A stretch of 64,000 nt of DNA. Origin: Pseudomonas viridiflava (lineage in GTDB: Bacteria; Pseudomonadota; Gammaproteobacteria; Pseudomonadales; Pseudomonadaceae). A model generated the notes under the pieces. That model saw nothing but the letters and a program-made list of their open reading frames with translations, ran no database searches and was not told where the DNA came from. A program made the translations under genes and the position numbers. Shown one piece after another: positions 25,962 through 34,227 of the stretch. The DNA lies in NCBI RefSeq assembly GCF_900582625.1, contig NZ_UTIQ01000199.1:310001-374000 (forward strand), read 5' to 3'. The stretch's first letter is position 1; each line of letters begins with the position of its first letter.

Positions 25962-26726
25962 ATGTCGTTGGTGAACAACATCGTGGCTCATGTTCTGCAA
26001 TTGGAGGTGGCGCTGTTCAATGCGGCGGCGCGCCTGGAAAGCAACACCGACAGCGAAGCCCTGCACGACATTCGGACCTCGGTACGGCGCTTGCGCAGCG
26101 TATTACGCCCGCTGCGCGGAAGCCGGGGCGTGGATGCGCTGGAGGATGCGGCCAAACGTGTAGGCGCATTGACCACACCGATTCGAGACCTTGAAGTGCT
26201 GGCCGGTGAGTTGCGCGAACGGGGTTTCGAGGCGCAAGCGCAGGTTCGCGAGCAGCGTTTGGCCGAGCATTACCGCCAAGTGGTACGCAGCAGCGAATTG
26301 CGTGATCTGTTCGTTGGGCTTGATCTGTGGCCGCACGCGATACGTGCGGCCGAGCGTGCAGGAGAGCTGGAAAACTGGCCGGCACAGCTGCAAAAGCGCC
26401 TGCACAAACAGCAGGTCAAATTGCTCGACGCGTTAGATGACAGCGGTGACGACCCGCATCGTCTGCGCTTGTTGATCAAGCGCAACCGCTACGCCGCCGA
26501 GGCCTATCCGAAACAAAGTCCGTTGTCTGCCCGCGCACGCAAGTTGCTCAAAGCCACGCAAAGCGGCCTGGGCGCCTGGCACGATCGACATCAGTGGAGC
26601 CTGAAAGCTGAGCAGGAAACCGATCTGGTTCAGCTTAAAGACGCCTGGCAGCGCGAGGGCGCGGCGGTGCTGAAAACCACCGAGGCCAAACTGCGAGACC
26701 TTAAAGCCAGCCTCAAAGAAGACTGA
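25962..26726 (+). CDS. CHAD domain protein
   Basis: 254 residues, one CHAD domain (conserved histidine alpha-helical domain) that binds polyphosphate in characterised examples. The signature is ALHDIRTSVRRLRSVLRPLRG with His35, Arg38, Arg42, Arg43 and Arg45; the second basic helix is HRLRLLIKRNRYAAEAY. There is no CYTH domain, so this is a stand-alone CHAD. It follows the LMW phosphatase gene closely and a ggggga site lies upstream of its ATG. Polyphosphate association is family knowledge, not visible here. Confidence 0.85.
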   Translation: MSLVNNIVAHVLQLEVALFNAAARLESNTDSEALHDIRTSVRRLRSVLRPLRGSRGVDALEDAAKRVGALTTPIRDLEVLAGELRERGFEAQAQVREQRLAEHYRQVVRSSELRDLFVGLDLWPHAIRAAERAGELENWPAQLQKRLHKQQVKLLDALDDSGDDPHRLRLLIKRNRYAAEAYPKQSPLSARARKLLKATQSGLGAWHDRHQWSLKAEQETDLVQLKDAWQREGAAVLKTTEAKLRDLKASLKED

Positions 26727-26729
26727 CGC

Positions 26730-27044
26730 TTATGGCCCCGGCCGCTGCGGTGTAACGGATTTGCCAAAGGCATTGCCCATGCGAATCTGCGTCGCCGACT
26801 GGTTGAACAAGCCCAGCTGATTCGGCGCGCGCGCACTCACCGGCACGTTCATCGCCGCGTGGTTTCGTCGCGTCGCTTCAGCGCCCTCGGGATTGCTCAT
26901 TTGCTCGGTCAGGCATTCGTAGGAAAGGGATTTGTAGCCGTTCACCTCAACGGCAACACAGCCCCCGTTGCGCACCGGTTCAGCGGCGTGAACCAGCAGT
27001 GGCAGCGCCAACGTTAAAGAGGCCAGCAGGGTTAAACGAAGCAT
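26730..27044 (-). CDS. Small exported protein of unknown function
   Basis: 104 residues from MLRLTLLASLTLALPLLVHA, a clear Sec signal peptide (cleavage near residue 20). The mature part has two cysteines (GGCVAVE and YECLTEQM), which suggests a disulphide in the periplasm, and a Pro/Arg-rich tail. AAGGA lies about ten bases upstream; the open frame extends to 27158 but into the vreA promoter region. It ends four bases from the CHAD gene in convergent orientation. I do not recognise a family. Confidence 0.65.
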   Translation of the reverse strand: MLRLTLLASLTLALPLLVHAAEPVRNGGCVAVEVNGYKSLSYECLTEQMSNPEGAEATRRNHAAMNVPVSARAPNQLGLFNQSATQIRMGNAFGKSVTPQRPGP

Positions 27045-27127
27045 GGCAAGCGGTCCTTCTGGATAAACACCGACCCCGACTGTACGACGTCGAAGCGCAC
27101 GAAACGGCGATGTTTTTTTTGCAATCG

Positions 27128-27145
27128 CCGTCACACGAACGACAT
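27128..27145 (+). promoter_or_regulatory. Possible Pho box before vreA
   Basis: ccgtcac-acga-acgacat: two half-sites 11 bases apart that match ctgtcat at 5/7 and 4/7. Weak alone; considered because similar sites precede lapA-like, pdtA and the Phd-like gene. Confidence 0.3.
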
Positions 27146-27201
27146 GTATGGCTCGCATGATGCGCGATGCATCGACACGCAGTTCGGGCTGGAATCCGCC
27201 T

Positions 27202-27909
27202 ATGTCTATGGAAGCGCTGAACCGGGGCGTTGTTACGCCTGCGGTGCTGCTCGTGCTGATGCTTCTGACCGATGTCTGGCCAGGAGCGCTGGCCGCTCAG
27301 GGAGCAAGTGACAGACTGGACCTTTTGTTTGATTTCGCCATTCCTGCTCAAGAACTGAACCGCGCGCTGGACCACTACAGCCAGGCCAGCGGCATGGCCA
27401 TTCTGCTTGATCGCGAGGTGGCCAAAGGGCGGCGTTCGGCGCAAGTGAACGGGCGATTTCAAGCGCGGCAGGCGCTGGAGCAGTTACTCGCCGGCAGCGG
27501 TTTGGTTGCGCTGTATGCCGGTGGCGACGCCTTTACCGTGAAACCTGCGCCGCCCGATAACACTGCGCAAAAGCGCGAGCGAGCCAAGGCACAAGGCGGT
27601 GCCGGAAACAATTTTGCCAGCGCGTTGCAGCACGCCTTGCGTGAAGCGTTGTGTGCTTCGGCAATCACCCGGCCCGGGCATTACCGCGCTGCGCTACAGC
27701 TCTGGATCGGGCCATTGGGCGCAGTAGAAAACGGCCGTCTGCTGGCCTCGACCGGTGATGCGCAACGCGACAGGGCAGTGCTTGACCGGGTGCGTGGCAT
27801 GCGCATCAGCCAAGTGCCGCCTTCGTCATTGCCGCAGCCGGTGACTGTGCTGGTGGTGCCGGATACAGAAACCAGTCGCACGGAATGCAACCCACGCAAG
27901 GAGCAGTGA
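27202..27909 (+). CDS. vreA: VreA-like cell-surface signalling protein (STN domain, no beta-barrel)
   Basis: About 235 residues from MSMEALNRG (an upstream in-frame ATG at 27148 is possible). A signal peptide covers roughly 1-33 (VVTPAVLLVLMLLTDVWPGALAAQ). The STN (secretin/TonB short N-terminal) domain follows: LFDFAIPAQELNRALDHYSQASGMAILLD, VNGRFQARQALEQLLAGSGL, YAGGDAFTVKPAP. The C-terminal half resembles a TonB C-terminal domain (YRAALQLWIGPLGAVENGRLL). It is thus the periplasmic signalling part of a FecA/FpvA-like receptor without the outer-membrane barrel, as in P. aeruginosa VreA. It is followed by the ECF sigma and FecR genes. The inducing signal is unknown. Confidence 0.85.
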   Translation: MSMEALNRGVVTPAVLLVLMLLTDVWPGALAAQGASDRLDLLFDFAIPAQELNRALDHYSQASGMAILLDREVAKGRRSAQVNGRFQARQALEQLLAGSGLVALYAGGDAFTVKPAPPDNTAQKRERAKAQGGAGNNFASALQHALREALCASAITRPGHYRAALQLWIGPLGAVENGRLLASTGDAQRDRAVLDRVRGMRISQVPPSSLPQPVTVLVVPDTETSRTECNPRKEQ

Positions 27910-27913
27910 AGCC

Positions 27914-28459
27914 ATGACGGAAAAGGAACAGAGCGCCATGCTCAGGTTGTTCCTGGCTTCTTATGACGAGTTCCGGGTGCGCTTGCGCAGGCGCCTAGGC
28001 TCGGACGATCTGGCCGCAGACATCCTTCAGGAAACCTACCTGAGGGTAGACCGCATGGAGCAGCCGGTGGATGTGCAAAAGCCCGGCGCTTACCTGTTTC
28101 GCATGGCCCTGAACATTGCCGCGGACCGTCGCGCTCAGGATGCGCGGCTGCTAACCGGTGGCGAGATCGATGAGCTGATGCAGATCGCCGACGAGCACCA
28201 GGACCCGGCGGTGATCGTTGGCGGGCAAATCGAGATTCGCGCGCTGATGCAGGCGCTGACCGAACTCACGCCACGGCGGCGACAAATTCTCGTGGCTTCG
28301 CGCATGGAGCAAACGCCACACCCGGAAATTGCCCAACGTTTTGGCATTTCCACCCGCATGGTCGAGAAGGAACTCAAGGCTGCACTGCAGTACTGCGCCG
28401 AACGCCTGGAAAGAAAAGTGATTCAGCGGTTCGGTCCCGGCGCAGGAAAACAGTCATAG
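27914..28459 (+). CDS. vreI: ECF sigma factor VreI (FecI-like)
   Basis: 181 residues. Region 2 spans about 8-75 (FLASYDEFRVRLRRRLGSDDLAADILQETYLRV, GAYLFRMALNIAADRRAQ) and region 4 about 110-165 (ALTELTPRRRQILVASRMEQTPHPEIAQRFGISTRMVEKELKAAL). No signal peptide. The start has aaggag about nine bases upstream, and the gene begins five bases after vreA. In P. aeruginosa VreI drives hxc, pdt and lap genes together with PhoB; the same gene order here makes that role likely. Confidence 0.92.
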   Translation: MTEKEQSAMLRLFLASYDEFRVRLRRRLGSDDLAADILQETYLRVDRMEQPVDVQKPGAYLFRMALNIAADRRAQDARLLTGGEIDELMQIADEHQDPAVIVGGQIEIRALMQALTELTPRRRQILVASRMEQTPHPEIAQRFGISTRMVEKELKAALQYCAERLERKVIQRFGPGAGKQS

Positions 28460-28511
28460 GTTATAAGGCGCGTATTCGCGCCCCACTTTGAGTCCTTTGT
28501 GTTTGAAATTT

Positions 28512-29468
28512 ATGTCCATGATTGCAACCGACCCGGGCACCTCCACGCCAATGCAGCTTCGCGACGAAGCGCATCACTGGCTGCTGCGCCTGACTTCTGG
28601 CCAGGCGACCCACGCCGATGCCGAAGCCTTTCGCCGCTGGTGTGCCCAGAGCGCCGATCACGCCCGCGCCTTTAGCCAGGCGCGGCAATTGTGGCAAGCC
28701 GTGGCGCCGGCCGAGCAAGCATTGCAAAACGGCACCCGTAACGTCACCGCGCTGCCAGCCCGACGCTTCGGGCGCAGGGCCTTTCTCGGCGGTGCCATTG
28801 CCGCGTCCATTGCGGTCATGGTGGCGCGCCCGAGCCTGCGCGATGGCCTGCTCGGCATGGGGGCCGATTTCTACACCGGCGTGGGCGAGCAACGCCGGGT
28901 CGATCTGCAAGACGGCGTGGTGCTGGAACTCAACACACAAACCCGCATCAGCCAGGTCAGCAGCACCACCGGCGCGAGCATCGAACTGCTGGAAGGTGAA
29001 GTGGAAGTGCAAACGCGCCTGCCCATGCGCGTGCGGGCCGGTAATGCCGAGTTGGCCACCGAAGGCGCGTTGTTCAACGTTCGCGCCCTGGCCGGCAGCG
29101 TGTGTGTCACCTGCCTGCAAGGCAGCGTGCAGGTGCAGCAACAGGGCCGCAGCGTCAGCCTGTTGGCCGGCAGGCAACTGACTTACACCGCAGCGCAGCA
29201 GGGCGAAGCCAGCGTGGTAGACGCCAGCTTGGTCACGGCCTGGCGCCAACAAATGCTGGTGTTCAACGACACGCCGTTGGCCACCGTGATCGATGAAATA
29301 AACCGCTACCGGCCCGGCATGATCGTGCTGATGAACGCCGATTTGGGGCAACGCAAAGTGCAAGCGCGGTTCAGCCTCAACCAATTGGCCAATGTCGCCG
29401 TGCTGATTCGCGACGCTTATGGCGCGACCATTACCGAGTTGCCGGGTGGGGTGGTGTTGGTGAGTTAG
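28512..29468 (+). CDS. vreR: FecR-type anti-sigma factor VreR
   Basis: About 318 residues from the ATG at 28512 (an in-frame TTG lies at 28488). The N-terminal cytoplasmic DUF4880-type helical region reads LRDEAHHWLLRLTSGQATHADAEAFRRWCAQSADHARAFSQARQLW and would bind VreI. A single TM segment lies in RRAFLGGAIAASIAVMVA. The periplasmic FecR domain follows: QRRVDLQDGVVLELNTQTRISQV, IELLEGEVEV and ATEGALFNVRAL. The C-terminal end (FSLNQLANVAVLIRDAYGATITEL) forms the STN-like part that meets VreA. It completes the vreAIR unit. Confidence 0.9.
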   Translation: MSMIATDPGTSTPMQLRDEAHHWLLRLTSGQATHADAEAFRRWCAQSADHARAFSQARQLWQAVAPAEQALQNGTRNVTALPARRFGRRAFLGGAIAASIAVMVARPSLRDGLLGMGADFYTGVGEQRRVDLQDGVVLELNTQTRISQVSSTTGASIELLEGEVEVQTRLPMRVRAGNAELATEGALFNVRALAGSVCVTCLQGSVQVQQQGRSVSLLAGRQLTYTAAQQGEASVVDASLVTAWRQQMLVFNDTPLATVIDEINRYRPGMIVLMNADLGQRKVQARFSLNQLANVAVLIRDAYGATITELPGGVVLVS

Positions 29469-29500
29469 CGACGGCGTTAGTCGCGGCGTGTTCTGTTTCC

Positions 29501-29567
29501 AGGAATCGAGGCTAAAGCCTCTCTTACAAGGGCCCGGTCTCTGTGGGAGCGGCTTTAGCCGCGATGC
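29501..29567. repeat. Two REP elements between vreR and gspJ
   Basis: ggaatcgaggctaaagcctc and gtgggagcggctttagccgc, one of each REP class, in the convergent spacer. Confidence 0.75.
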
Positions 29568-29570
29568 CTT

Positions 29571-30182
29571 TCACTCTTGCAACGGCCCCAACACCTGACG
29601 ATACGTTTCAACCCCTTGCGCCGTGCGTCGTTCAAACCGCAGTTCAATCCCCAGCGGATTTTCTTCCCTGCTACCGGCCAATGGCGCCCAGCCTTTGTCG
29701 GCCCGCCACACCCGCACTTGCACCCGTTGTAGATCGCTCAGCACGGCCACGGGCTCACCCGGTTTGGCCAGCGGGTAGCGTGAACGCGCCGCACCGACTG
29801 CGCGGTATAAGGTGCCGTTTTTTACCCACCAGTTAACCCGCTGCACCTGGCCGTCTTGCGCGGCGCTGGCGCGTACCAGTTCGAGTTGCAGGGGGTTGCT
29901 GTCGCTGCCCCGTAGGCTGATGGCCGCTCGTTCGTGGCGCAGGGCAGGGGTGTCGCCGTCGGGGCGGGTGGGCTCGGCCAGTTCGCTGGTGGCGAGCAGG
30001 GCCATGTCACGTTGCAACTGGTTGAAGGCCCGCAGCAGCGCGGCGTGCTGTTCGCTGGCGTCTTGCAGGTGCGCGTCGGCGCGGCTGACGCTGTCGAGCC
30101 CGCGCCAGGCAATCAGGCTGACCACCGCCATCAGCACAATGGCCACGAGCACCTCAATCAAGGTAAAGCCGCGCTGCTTCAT
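29571..30182 (-). CDS. gspJ: Type II secretion minor pseudopilin GspJ (HxcW-like)
   Basis: About 203 residues from MKQRGFTLIEVLVAIVLMAVVSLIAWRG, a short class III prepilin leader cut by the prepilin peptidase after Gly5, then the N-terminal hydrophobic helix. The middle has the GspJ pattern QHAALLRAFNQLQRDMALL and a C-terminal LQRVQVRVWRADKGW, LGIELRFERRTAQGVETYRQVLGPL. Its ATG overlaps the stop of gspH by four bases, so the two pseudopilin genes are translated together. This order (W then U on the minus strand) is that of the P. aeruginosa hxc cluster. Confidence 0.87.
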   Translation of the reverse strand: MKQRGFTLIEVLVAIVLMAVVSLIAWRGLDSVSRADAHLQDASEQHAALLRAFNQLQRDMALLATSELAEPTRPDGDTPALRHERAAISLRGSDSNPLQLELVRASAAQDGQVQRVNWWVKNGTLYRAVGAARSRYPLAKPGEPVAVLSDLQRVQVRVWRADKGWAPLAGSREENPLGIELRFERRTAQGVETYRQVLGPLQE

Positions 30183-30634
30183 GGCAGCACCTCGATGCGG
30201 CCCATGGCCGTGCGCTGAATTTGCACGCTGGTCTGACCGTTGCTGAGGGTGATGCGCAGTGCCTCGCCAATCCATTCGGCATCTATCAGCAGACGTTTGC
30301 CCGGCATCACGCGCACCTGCACCGGCGGCGTCTGCCATTGGCGCGGACGTAATTGCGGGTCGTTGATAAAGGTGCGCTCAGCGCTGTCGCCCGCGCCAAC
30401 ACGCACAAACTCAAAGCCCTGACTGTCGGCGAGCCAAACGATGCTGCGCCCGTCGCTGCGGGCTTCGGTTTGGGCGGTTTCCAGCAGCAGAGCCAGGCGC
30501 TTGGCATCCTCGCGCAGGTGGCTGGCCGGGTCGTGGTGAATGTTCAAACTGATGGCCGCCGAGGCGATGCCGATGATCACCAGCACCACCATCAATTCAA
30601 TCAGGGTAAAACCGCGTTGCCGCCGGCCAAACAC
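30179..30634 (-). CDS. gspH: Type II secretion minor pseudopilin GspH (HxcU-like)
   Basis: 151 residues from a GTG (VFGRRQRG). The prepilin leader ends FGRRQRG followed by FTLIELMVVLVIIGIASAAISL; Glu at mature position 5 is present. The body, DAKRLALLLETAQTEARSDGRSIVWL and TSVQIQRTAMGRIEVLP, fits GspH. No ATG in frame is available within the plausible start region, so the GTG at 30634 is chosen. It overlaps gspJ by four bases and diverges from the GspC-like gene (72-bp gap), which should hold promoters for both. Confidence 0.85.
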   Translation of the reverse strand: MFGRRQRGFTLIELMVVLVIIGIASAAISLNIHHDPASHLREDAKRLALLLETAQTEARSDGRSIVWLADSQGFEFVRVGAGDSAERTFINDPQLRPRQWQTPPVQVRVMPGKRLLIDAEWIGEALRITLSNGQTSVQIQRTAMGRIEVLP

Positions 30635-30706
30635 GGGAGAACCTGCAACAAAATGGTGAGAATCGGCTGCTAGCCTGTGCGTCTGCACCTGAGGGGAAAC
30701 CTGCCC

Positions 30707-31135
30707 ATGCGCCTTCTTCAACGCCTTGACCTTGCCCTGATGGTGCAGGCCGCTGCGCTGCTGGCCACCGTGGCTGGCATCGCCACGTGGGGCTTGCTGC
30801 TGAGCAGCAGCGCACCGATGCAAGCCCAGGCCAGCAACGAGCCGGTGCCGCACCTGGCCGGCAGCGGTCGCGAGGCCGCGCAGTGGTTTGCCGATTCGCC
30901 CGATACCGTGCACATCACCCTCAGCGGCCTGCTCGCCGGGCCGCGAGGTGCGGTCGCCATTCTCAGCATCGACGACGCGCCGCCGCGTGCCTTTCTGGTC
31001 AACGAGCCCTTGGCCGATGGCGTGCGCCTTACGCGTATTGAGGGGGACGGCGTGGTCATCACCCGCGGCGCCAGTGAAAGCCGGCTGAGCATTGCCCGCT
31101 TGCCCGACTCGCCGGCAATGCCATCGCTGCGCTGA
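30707..31135 (+). CDS. gspC: GspC-like type II secretion inner-membrane protein (HxcP-like)
   Basis: About 142 residues from MRLLQRLDLALMVQAAALLATVAGIATWGLLL, a single N-terminal TM anchor with a short cytoplasmic tail. A periplasmic homology region follows: ITLSGLLAGPRGAVAILSIDDAPPRAFLVNEPLADGVRLTRIEGDGVVITRGASESRLSI, the GspC-type HR domain that contacts the secretin. No C-terminal PDZ domain is present, as in short GspC proteins such as HxcP. The start has gagggg upstream. It is convergent with gspI, which ends three bases on. Confidence 0.85.
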   Translation: MRLLQRLDLALMVQAAALLATVAGIATWGLLLSSSAPMQAQASNEPVPHLAGSGREAAQWFADSPDTVHITLSGLLAGPRGAVAILSIDDAPPRAFLVNEPLADGVRLTRIEGDGVVITRGASESRLSIARLPDSPAMPSLR

Positions 31136-31137
31136 GT

Positions 31138-31524
31138 TCATGGTGCGGCCACGCGTTGCGGTGCGGGGCTGAGCAAGGTGTGCAAACGCGCCAGCGGCGG
31201 CCCGTCATGCTCACGGTCGTGCACCAGGATTTGCACCTGCACTAAATCGCCACGGCGCGTCACCTGCTGTTCGCAACTGAGTTTCAGGCGGCCCTGGTCG
31301 CAGCGCTGCATGCGCTGATCCTTTGCGGTGCCGCGCAGGCGTATGTCGGCGAGCTGATTTTGCGCGGCCAGCAATGCCAGCGAACGGTCGCGCAGCAGCG
31401 CGTTGCTCTGGTTCATTTGCCCGCTGGCGCGCACGGCTGCTGACATCGCCACGGCCACGATCACCAAAGCCACCAGCACCTCGATCAGGGTGAAACCGCG
31501 TTGCCGGTGAGTCGAGCTGGCCAT
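31138..31524 (-). CDS. gspI: Type II secretion minor pseudopilin GspI (HxcV-like)
   Basis: 128 residues. Prepilin leader MASSTHRQRG then FTLIEVLVALVIVAVAMSAAVRASGQM. The body LLRDRSLALLAAQNQLADIRLRG and the CEQQVTRRGDLVQVQILVHD region match GspI (T2SI). It is divergent from gspG with a 149-bp gap that should contain both promoters; it is convergent with the GspC-like gene. The tip complex of the pseudopilus needs GspI, GspJ and GspK, all encoded here. Confidence 0.87.
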   Translation of the reverse strand: MASSTHRQRGFTLIEVLVALVIVAVAMSAAVRASGQMNQSNALLRDRSLALLAAQNQLADIRLRGTAKDQRMQRCDQGRLKLSCEQQVTRRGDLVQVQILVHDREHDGPPLARLHTLLSPAPQRVAAP

Positions 31525-31673
31525 AACGGGTCGGGTCGCAGAGGGGAGTGGGCATTAGCCTAAGCGGCGCGTTTGACGAATTGCTGACCAAAGCTCCTGA
31601 GGATTTTTTATACGGGTGACATACGCCGCTGATTGAATCCAGCTCATGGAAGCCTCAGCCAAGGAGCGTCGTC

Positions 31674-32123
31674 ATGGCCGTCACAGCGTCTTATCGTTTG
31701 CCACACGCCCCACGCTCCCAGCGCGGTTTTACCCTGATCGAAATTATGGTCGTGGTGGTCATTCTTGGCATTCTGGCGGCCATGGTGGTGCCCAAGGTGC
31801 TCGACCGCCCGGACCAGGCACGCGCCACCGCCGCCCGCCAGGATGTTGCCGGGCTGATGCAGGCGCTCAAGCTGTTTCGCCTCGACCAGGGCCGTTACCC
31901 AACCGCCACCGAAGGCTTGAAAGTGCTCGCGGAAAAACCCGCAAACGCCACCAGCAGCACCTGGCGCTCCTACCTTGAACGCCTGCCCAAAGACCCCTGG
32001 GGCCGCCCCTACAACTACCTGAACCCCGGCGCCAATGGTGAGGTGGACGTGTTTTCCCTGGGCGCCGACGGCCAGCCGGACGGCGATGGCGTAAACGCTG
32101 ATATCGGCTCCTGGCAGCTCTAG
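31674..32123 (+). CDS. gspG: Type II secretion major pseudopilin GspG (HxcT-like)
   Basis: 149 residues. Prepilin leader of 18 residues ending SQRG, then FTLIEIMVVVVILGILAAMVVPKVLDRPDQARATAARQDV. The C-terminal part has the GspG calcium-site pattern DPWGRPYNYLNPG and FSLGADGQPDGDGVNADIGSW. The leader is longer than usual for GspG. First gene of the plus-strand hxc operon; gspK starts three bases after its stop. Confidence 0.93.
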   Translation: MAVTASYRLPHAPRSQRGFTLIEIMVVVVILGILAAMVVPKVLDRPDQARATAARQDVAGLMQALKLFRLDQGRYPTATEGLKVLAEKPANATSSTWRSYLERLPKDPWGRPYNYLNPGANGEVDVFSLGADGQPDGDGVNADIGSWQL

Positions 32124-32125
32124 CC

Positions 32126-33073
32126 ATGACCGGCGCAACGCAACGCGGAATGGCCGTGATCAGCGCCTTGCTGGTGGCCACGGTGGTGGCAGTCATTGTT
32201 GCCGCCATGCTCGCCAGGCAAACGCAGATCACCCGCAGTGTGGAAAGCGAGAACCAGCGCGTGCAGGGCGCCTGGCTGTCACGCGGGGTGCTGGAATGGG
32301 CGCGCCAAACGCTTTGGCAGCAGCGCCTCAACGACCCCATGACGCGCCTCGACCAACCGTGGGCGCAGCCGCTGCGCGGTCTGCAGTTGGGCGACGGCGA
32401 CGCGCTGTTCGACGGCACCCTGAGCGATGAGCAAGGCAAATTCAACCTGCGCAACCTGGTGCAAGACGGCCAGCTCGACCCGGTGGAGCTGGCCGCCTTC
32501 GAACGCCTGTGCGCCGAGCTTGGCGTATCGGCTGCGCAGAGCAGCCGTATGGTGCAGCGGGTGCTAGAGGCCTATCCCAGACGCGCGTCTGTGCCGGCAC
32601 AAACCGGCCGACCGGTAAACGACAGCGACTTGGCGCAGGCGCCCACGCTGCCGGCCAGTCGCCCCATGCTGCGGCACGTTCAGGACCTGGCCAGCGTGCC
32701 TGGCATTGACCCCGAAGCCCTTGAGCGCCTGCGCCCGTTTATCACCGTATTGCCGGCCAACACCTGGGTGAACGGCAACACCGCCTCGGCTCAAGTGATC
32801 GCCGCCCGTGTGCCGGGCATGGCCCTTGGCCGGGCGCAAGAAGTTGTGGCCGAGCGTGATCGCGGGCAATGGTTTATCAACGCCGGTGATTACCTCAACC
32901 GTTTGCGCTTGCCACAGATGAGCACCGAACAACTGCGCCTGGGCATCACCAGTGAGTGGTTTTTGCTGCGCGGCCAATCCACCGTGGCACGCCGACAGTT
33001 TCAGGTGGAGGCGCTGCTGTTTCGCGCCGACCTGGCCAAGCCTCGCGTCGTTTGGTCGCGGGTGGGCGCGTGA
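32126..33073 (+). CDS. gspK: Type II secretion minor pseudopilin GspK (HxcX-like)
   Basis: 315 residues, the largest pseudopilin, as expected for GspK. Leader MTGATQRG then MAVISALLVATVVAVIVAAML; the residue at mature position 5 is not Glu, a known GspK trait. The body has LSDEQGKFNLRNLV, PMLRHVQDLASVPGIDPEALERLRPFITVLP and NGNTASAQVIAARVPGM, the GspK alpha-domain pattern. Its stop overlaps the GspL start (gtga). Confidence 0.92.
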   Translation: MTGATQRGMAVISALLVATVVAVIVAAMLARQTQITRSVESENQRVQGAWLSRGVLEWARQTLWQQRLNDPMTRLDQPWAQPLRGLQLGDGDALFDGTLSDEQGKFNLRNLVQDGQLDPVELAAFERLCAELGVSAAQSSRMVQRVLEAYPRRASVPAQTGRPVNDSDLAQAPTLPASRPMLRHVQDLASVPGIDPEALERLRPFITVLPANTWVNGNTASAQVIAARVPGMALGRAQEVVAERDRGQWFINAGDYLNRLRLPQMSTEQLRLGITSEWFLLRGQSTVARRQFQVEALLFRADLAKPRVVWSRVGA

Positions 33074-34227
33074 GCCGCGCGCTGCTGCGGGCGCACTTGC
33101 CGCCGCTGGCCTTGCTCACCGGCGACAGTCGGCTGCGCTGCGCCTGGCTGGACCGACACCTGCACGTGCTCGAACAGGGCAACCATGACCTGACCGAACT
33201 TGCCGCCCTGTTGCAAGGCAAAGCGCTGGAACTGTGCCTGCACCCCGAAGACAGTTTGCTGGCCGTTATCGAGCTGCCGCCGCTGCCCGCCGCGCGCCTG
33301 AGCGAAGCAGTGGCCCTGGCCGCTGACGGCCTGCTGCTTAGCAGCACGCAAGAGCTGCATCTGGTGCACGGCCCGCGCAATGAACACGGCCAGGTGCAAC
33401 TGGCCTGGCTAGACCGCGCCGCGTTGCGCAGCCTGGTGCAGCGCTTGCGGCATCATGGTCTGCAGCCTCGCGGGCTGTATGCGGCGCCGTATTTTTTTGC
33501 CGTGACTCAGGGCCACACGGGCGCGCTTGGCGACGGGCATCTTCTGGTTCGCCACGACGCCCAACGCGCCTCGGTGCACGCATTGCCCGAGGAGGGCGGC
33601 CGCCAGCTCGGTGCACAACCGGTGTACTGGGTAGGCGAGGAAGCCGCACCGTGTGATGTCGCCGAAAGGCTGGCGGCAGAACACGCCTGGACCGGCCCCG
33701 CACCAGCCTGCAATTTGCTCCAAGGCGTGCAGCAACCTACTGGCAAGCAACCCCGCTGGGGTCGCGCCATCGCCAGTTGCGCCATGGCCGCGATGGTGTG
33801 GACCGTAGGCCTGAACCTGTACGCCGCGCGCCTGGCCGATGAAGGCCAAATGCTCAAACGGCAGATGGTCAGCCGCGTGCAGGCGGCGTTCCCCGAGCTG
33901 CCGGTGATCCTCAACCCGCTGCAACAAGCCCGTCAGCAACGCGATGCCCGCGTGGCCGGCGCTGCGGCAGGCGGCACGGTGACCTTCGCAGGGCTGGTGC
34001 AACAGGGGGCGGGGCGCTTGCCATTTATGTCCGGCGCGGTGCAACAGCTGGACTACGACGGCCAGCAATTGCAGCTCACGCCGCGCAACCCAACGCGTAA
34101 AGCACCGGCCGACAGCAGTTGGCAATCAACCTTGGCCGAAGCCGGCCTCGAAGCCACCTTGAGTGCCGGGCAGTGGACGCTGCGCCCGTTAGCCCCTGCA
34201 CCAGACGCCGGACCAACCCATGAATAA
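33070..34227 (+). CDS. gspL: Type II secretion protein GspL (HxcY-like)
   Basis: 385 residues from a GTG overlapping the gspK stop. The cytoplasmic actin-like domain (about 1-240) binds GspE and includes LELCLHPEDSLLAVIELPPLPAARLSEAVALAADGLLLSS and GLYAAPYFFAVTQ. A single TM lies in WGRAIASCAMAAMVWTVGLNLYAARLADEG. The periplasmic ferredoxin-like part contains MSGAVQQLDYDGQQLQLTPRNP. The frame opens upstream inside gspK. Overlaps gspM by eight bases. Confidence 0.9.
   Translation: MSRALLRAHLPPLALLTGDSRLRCAWLDRHLHVLEQGNHDLTELAALLQGKALELCLHPEDSLLAVIELPPLPAARLSEAVALAADGLLLSSTQELHLVHGPRNEHGQVQLAWLDRAALRSLVQRLRHHGLQPRGLYAAPYFFAVTQGHTGALGDGHLLVRHDAQRASVHALPEEGGRQLGAQPVYWVGEEAAPCDVAERLAAEHAWTGPAPACNLLQGVQQPTGKQPRWGRAIASCAMAAMVWTVGLNLYAARLADEGQMLKRQMVSRVQAAFPELPVILNPLQQARQQRDARVAGAAAGGTVTFAGLVQQGAGRLPFMSGAVQQLDYDGQQLQLTPRNPTRKAPADSSWQSTLAEAGLEATLSAGQWTLRPLAPAPDAGPTHE

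Noticed and set aside
31585..31599. Further copy of the pdt promoter core before gspG
   Set aside because: Only 10 of 15 bases agree and no second Pho-box-like half-site lies 11 bases away, so it is not listed as a feature.
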